A stretch of DNA of 64,000 nucleotides, from positions 1 to 64,000 of the forward strand of contig PDLQ01000021.1 in the NCBI GenBank assembly GCA_002591745.1, read 5' to 3'. The notes below the pieces were generated by a model. The model was not told the DNA's origin. It saw only the letters and a list, made by a program, of their open reading frames with translations, and made no database searches. Positions 62,714 to 64,000 of the stretch are shown in pieces. Within the stretch, counting starts at the first letter, position 1. Each line of letters begins with the position of its first letter. The DNA comes from Lewinellaceae bacterium SD302. Lineage in GTDB: Bacteria; Bacteroidota; Bacteroidia; Chitinophagales; Saprospiraceae. A program made the position numbers and the translations under genes.

Positions 62714-62723
62714 CAAAGTAGCA
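62714..62723 (+). repeat. CAAAGTAGCA dispersed motif, copy 18
   Basis: Context GGCTTCAAAGTAGCAATG, directly after the PKD gene terminator and before element copy C. Confidence 0.8.
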
Positions 62724-62784
62724 ATGTCGTCTGCCCACTCGACGAGGTAGGAGGAGGTGGCCTGACGACTGTTATTCAATCACC
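62724..62784 (+). repeat. 60-bp dispersed element, copy C
   Basis: GTCGTCTGCCCACTCGACGA, then GGAGGAGG, CTGACGACTG and CAATCA, matching copies A and B. Its last bases overlap the 3' end of the leftward gene at 62780. Confidence 0.5.
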
Positions 62785-64000
62785 GTCGCTGAAAAACAGC
62801 TACCCAATCCACTCCCTTTTCGGGCAGGTCGAAAACAGTCTGATTACCACCCCTGGCCTCCAGCCCCGATGAGATCATCGCGCCTCCGTTTTTAGCGTCG
62901 AACCAGGAGAAGTCGAAAGTTGCCTCCTGGTCACGCAAGTCGATGCGAAGCTGTTGATTAAAGGGAACATAGACAGCGTAGATTTCTCCTTCTTTACCCA
63001 GGCAGTAGGTACCTGGGTTGACAATACCGTCCATTGGCTCCATTTCGTAAAAGGGCAAATGGTCCTGAAAAAATTGAATGGCGTGTCCACTCCAGCGCCA
63101 GGCCTGGTCGTATTTGGTCCAGTCTTCGGTAGTCAGGTCATTCTGTTCCTGGAAAGCCCCGAAGTACCATTCTGCTCCCGCGCCTCCGGCCATAAGGTTG
63201 GCCCAGAGTACGTGGGCGCGTACGCTGTCCTGATTGTTCATGTCCGCGCGGTCATCGGGGTCGAGCCCGCGCCACCAGGGACCGATCTCATCGATGGTGA
63301 CCATCCAGGAGCTACCCACCTGGTCGGTAGTATCCCGCCAATAGCGGGTCTCTTCGTGGCCGTGAACGGGTTGGTCGATTTGTACGGAGAGCCCATCCAG
63401 GCCACGGGCCCCGACCAGTTTGCCGAATACTTCCCGCCTTTGTTTACGGTTGGGATGAGTGTGTACGCTGACGTAGTTGCGGTAAGGATCGTTGTCTTCC
63501 AGCCAGGCGGCGATGTTTTTTTGTTGTTCGGTGGTGAGTGGATTCTCCGACCACTCGTTAGGCCCGTTCTCCTCGCCCAGGTTCCAGTTGACGGCCCGGT
63601 GGTGGCCAAATCGGGCAATCAGCTCGCGGAGATAGAGCTTGCGTTCCGGCCCGAGATCACCGCCGTCGAGGAGTGTTTCATTTTCAGTTTCTCCCAGCAC
63701 GAAATGAAGCATCATCCCCAGCTGGTCGTCGGCGTGATCGAAGACTTTTTCCCACTGGGCCAGTTTGCTGACGTCGAAGCGTAGTCGGTCTTCGTGGTTC
63801 AGGTAGGGCCAGACGTCCTTGCCGTCTCCGTTGATGTTCATGGCCAGAAAGTAAAAGGAGTTGATCCCCCGCTCGGCGATGTAATTCAGGGCGCCGATCA
63901 TTCCTTTGCCCTTGCCGTTCTGCCAGTCGGCGTCGCCGGGCTTCCAGTCTTTTTCGTGAACCTCGTAGCGGTGGAGGAAATCCTGACTGGTTTTGGATTC
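62780..64000 (-). CDS. Glycoside-hydrolase-like protein (DUF5060/DUF4038 type), 5' end outside window
   Basis: The gene runs off the right edge: the frame is open from 63901 to the last base without a stop, so the internal ATG at 63901 is not the start. At least 406 residues are seen. The sequence looks like a TIM barrel: GMIGALNYIAERGINSFYFLAMNING, HFVLGETENETLL, NWNLGEENGPNEW with acidic residues at strand ends (possible catalytic Glu in GEENG), and TIDEIGPWWRG with another Glu. The C-terminal small domain ends GVDWVAVFQRR, as in the putative collagen-binding domain following such hydrolases. The substrate is probably a polysaccharide, unproven. Confidence 0.82.
   Translation of the reverse strand, partial: ESKTSQDFLHRYEVHEKDWKPGDADWQNGKGKGMIGALNYIAERGINSFYFLAMNINGDGKDVWPYLNHEDRLRFDVSKLAQWEKVFDHADDQLGMMLHFVLGETENETLLDGGDLGPERKLYLRELIARFGHHRAVNWNLGEENGPNEWSENPLTTEQQKNIAAWLEDNDPYRNYVSVHTHPNRKQRREVFGKLVGARGLDGLSVQIDQPVHGHEETRYWRDTTDQVGSSWMVTIDEIGPWWRGLDPDDRADMNNQDSVRAHVLWANLMAGGAGAEWYFGAFQEQNDLTTEDWTKYDQAWRWSGHAIQFFQDHLPFYEMEPMDGIVNPGTYCLGKEGEIYAVYVPFNQQLRIDLRDQEATFDFSWFDAKNGGAMISSGLEARGGNQTVFDLPEKGVDWVAVFQRR

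Noticed and set aside
1036-62723. The CAAAGTAGCA motif as a -7 promoter (TACTTTG resembles TAnnTTTG)
   Set aside because: One base is missing from the box, the orientation is often away from genes, many copies are deep inside coding regions, and the conserved flanks are not promoter-like.

Overview
The window is a chromosomal segment from a Bacteroidota bacterium, most likely of the Saprospiria/Lewinellaceae type. The evidence is several large exported proteins with type IX secretion (T9SS) C-terminal sorting domains (YPNPT/NPNPV-like motifs followed by beta-rich ends), LytTR response regulators paired with TPR-type histidine kinases, promoters of the TAnnTTTG type, and MbnP-like and DUF4377 lipoproteins. 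No rRNA or tRNA gene was recognised. The genus is an inference; no marker gene here settles it.

Layout. 0-3 kb: a long palindromic repeat and a divergent LytTR regulator/TPR kinase pair. 3-6.6 kb: a leftward group of exported metal-related proteins (di-heme MauG/MbnH-like peroxidase, MbnP-like lipoprotein, Cys-motif outer-membrane protein, small Cys protein). 6.8-8.7 kb: APH-type kinase and glutaminase. 8.8-9.2 kb: a dense DnaA-box cluster and a structured leader before nrdB. 9.3-13.1 kb: class I ribonucleotide reductase nrdB-nrdA. 13.2-23.7 kb: a defence island. It starts with a 6S-like rod-shaped RNA on the minus strand and an HNH nuclease, followed by a type I restriction-modification locus (half-size HsdS, HsdM, HsdS, HsdR, DUF45 metallopeptidase). 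Between hsdM and hsdS sit a Shedu (DUF4263) nuclease and an Abi_2/AbiF HEPN protein preceded by its own promoter, two 26-nt repeats in hairpins and a terminator. 23.9-29.3 kb: a 1422-residue orphan exported protein and a double FAS1 protein. 29.5-44 kb: T9SS propeller-like proteins, a second LytTR/kinase pair, a stand-alone LytTR protein with 21-bp-phased sites before a DUF4377 lipoprotein gene, an astacin protease, a lipoprotein peptide deformylase and a probable LAS-type murein peptidase. 44-53.9 kb: beta-lactamase-family hydrolases (one fused to an alpha/beta hydrolase), a TolB-like/TPR/AraC regulator, a rhodanese, a MscS channel and two gene relics. 54-64 kb: T9SS cargo (degenerate multicopper oxidase, reprolysin-like protease with P domain, PKD protein) and the 3' part of a glycoside-hydrolase-like gene running off the right edge.

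The most unusual signals are: (1) a dispersed motif, GRCTN(N)CAAAGTAGCARNG, present 18 times exactly in its 10-bp core plus one near copy, in both orientations, inside genes and between them; (2) the AbiF locus with its repeat RNA nested with Shedu inside a type I R-M operon; (3) the 6S-like RNA; (4) the DnaA-box cluster lying where gene orientation switches from mostly leftward to mostly rightward, which suggests oriC or a DnaA-controlled nrd promoter.
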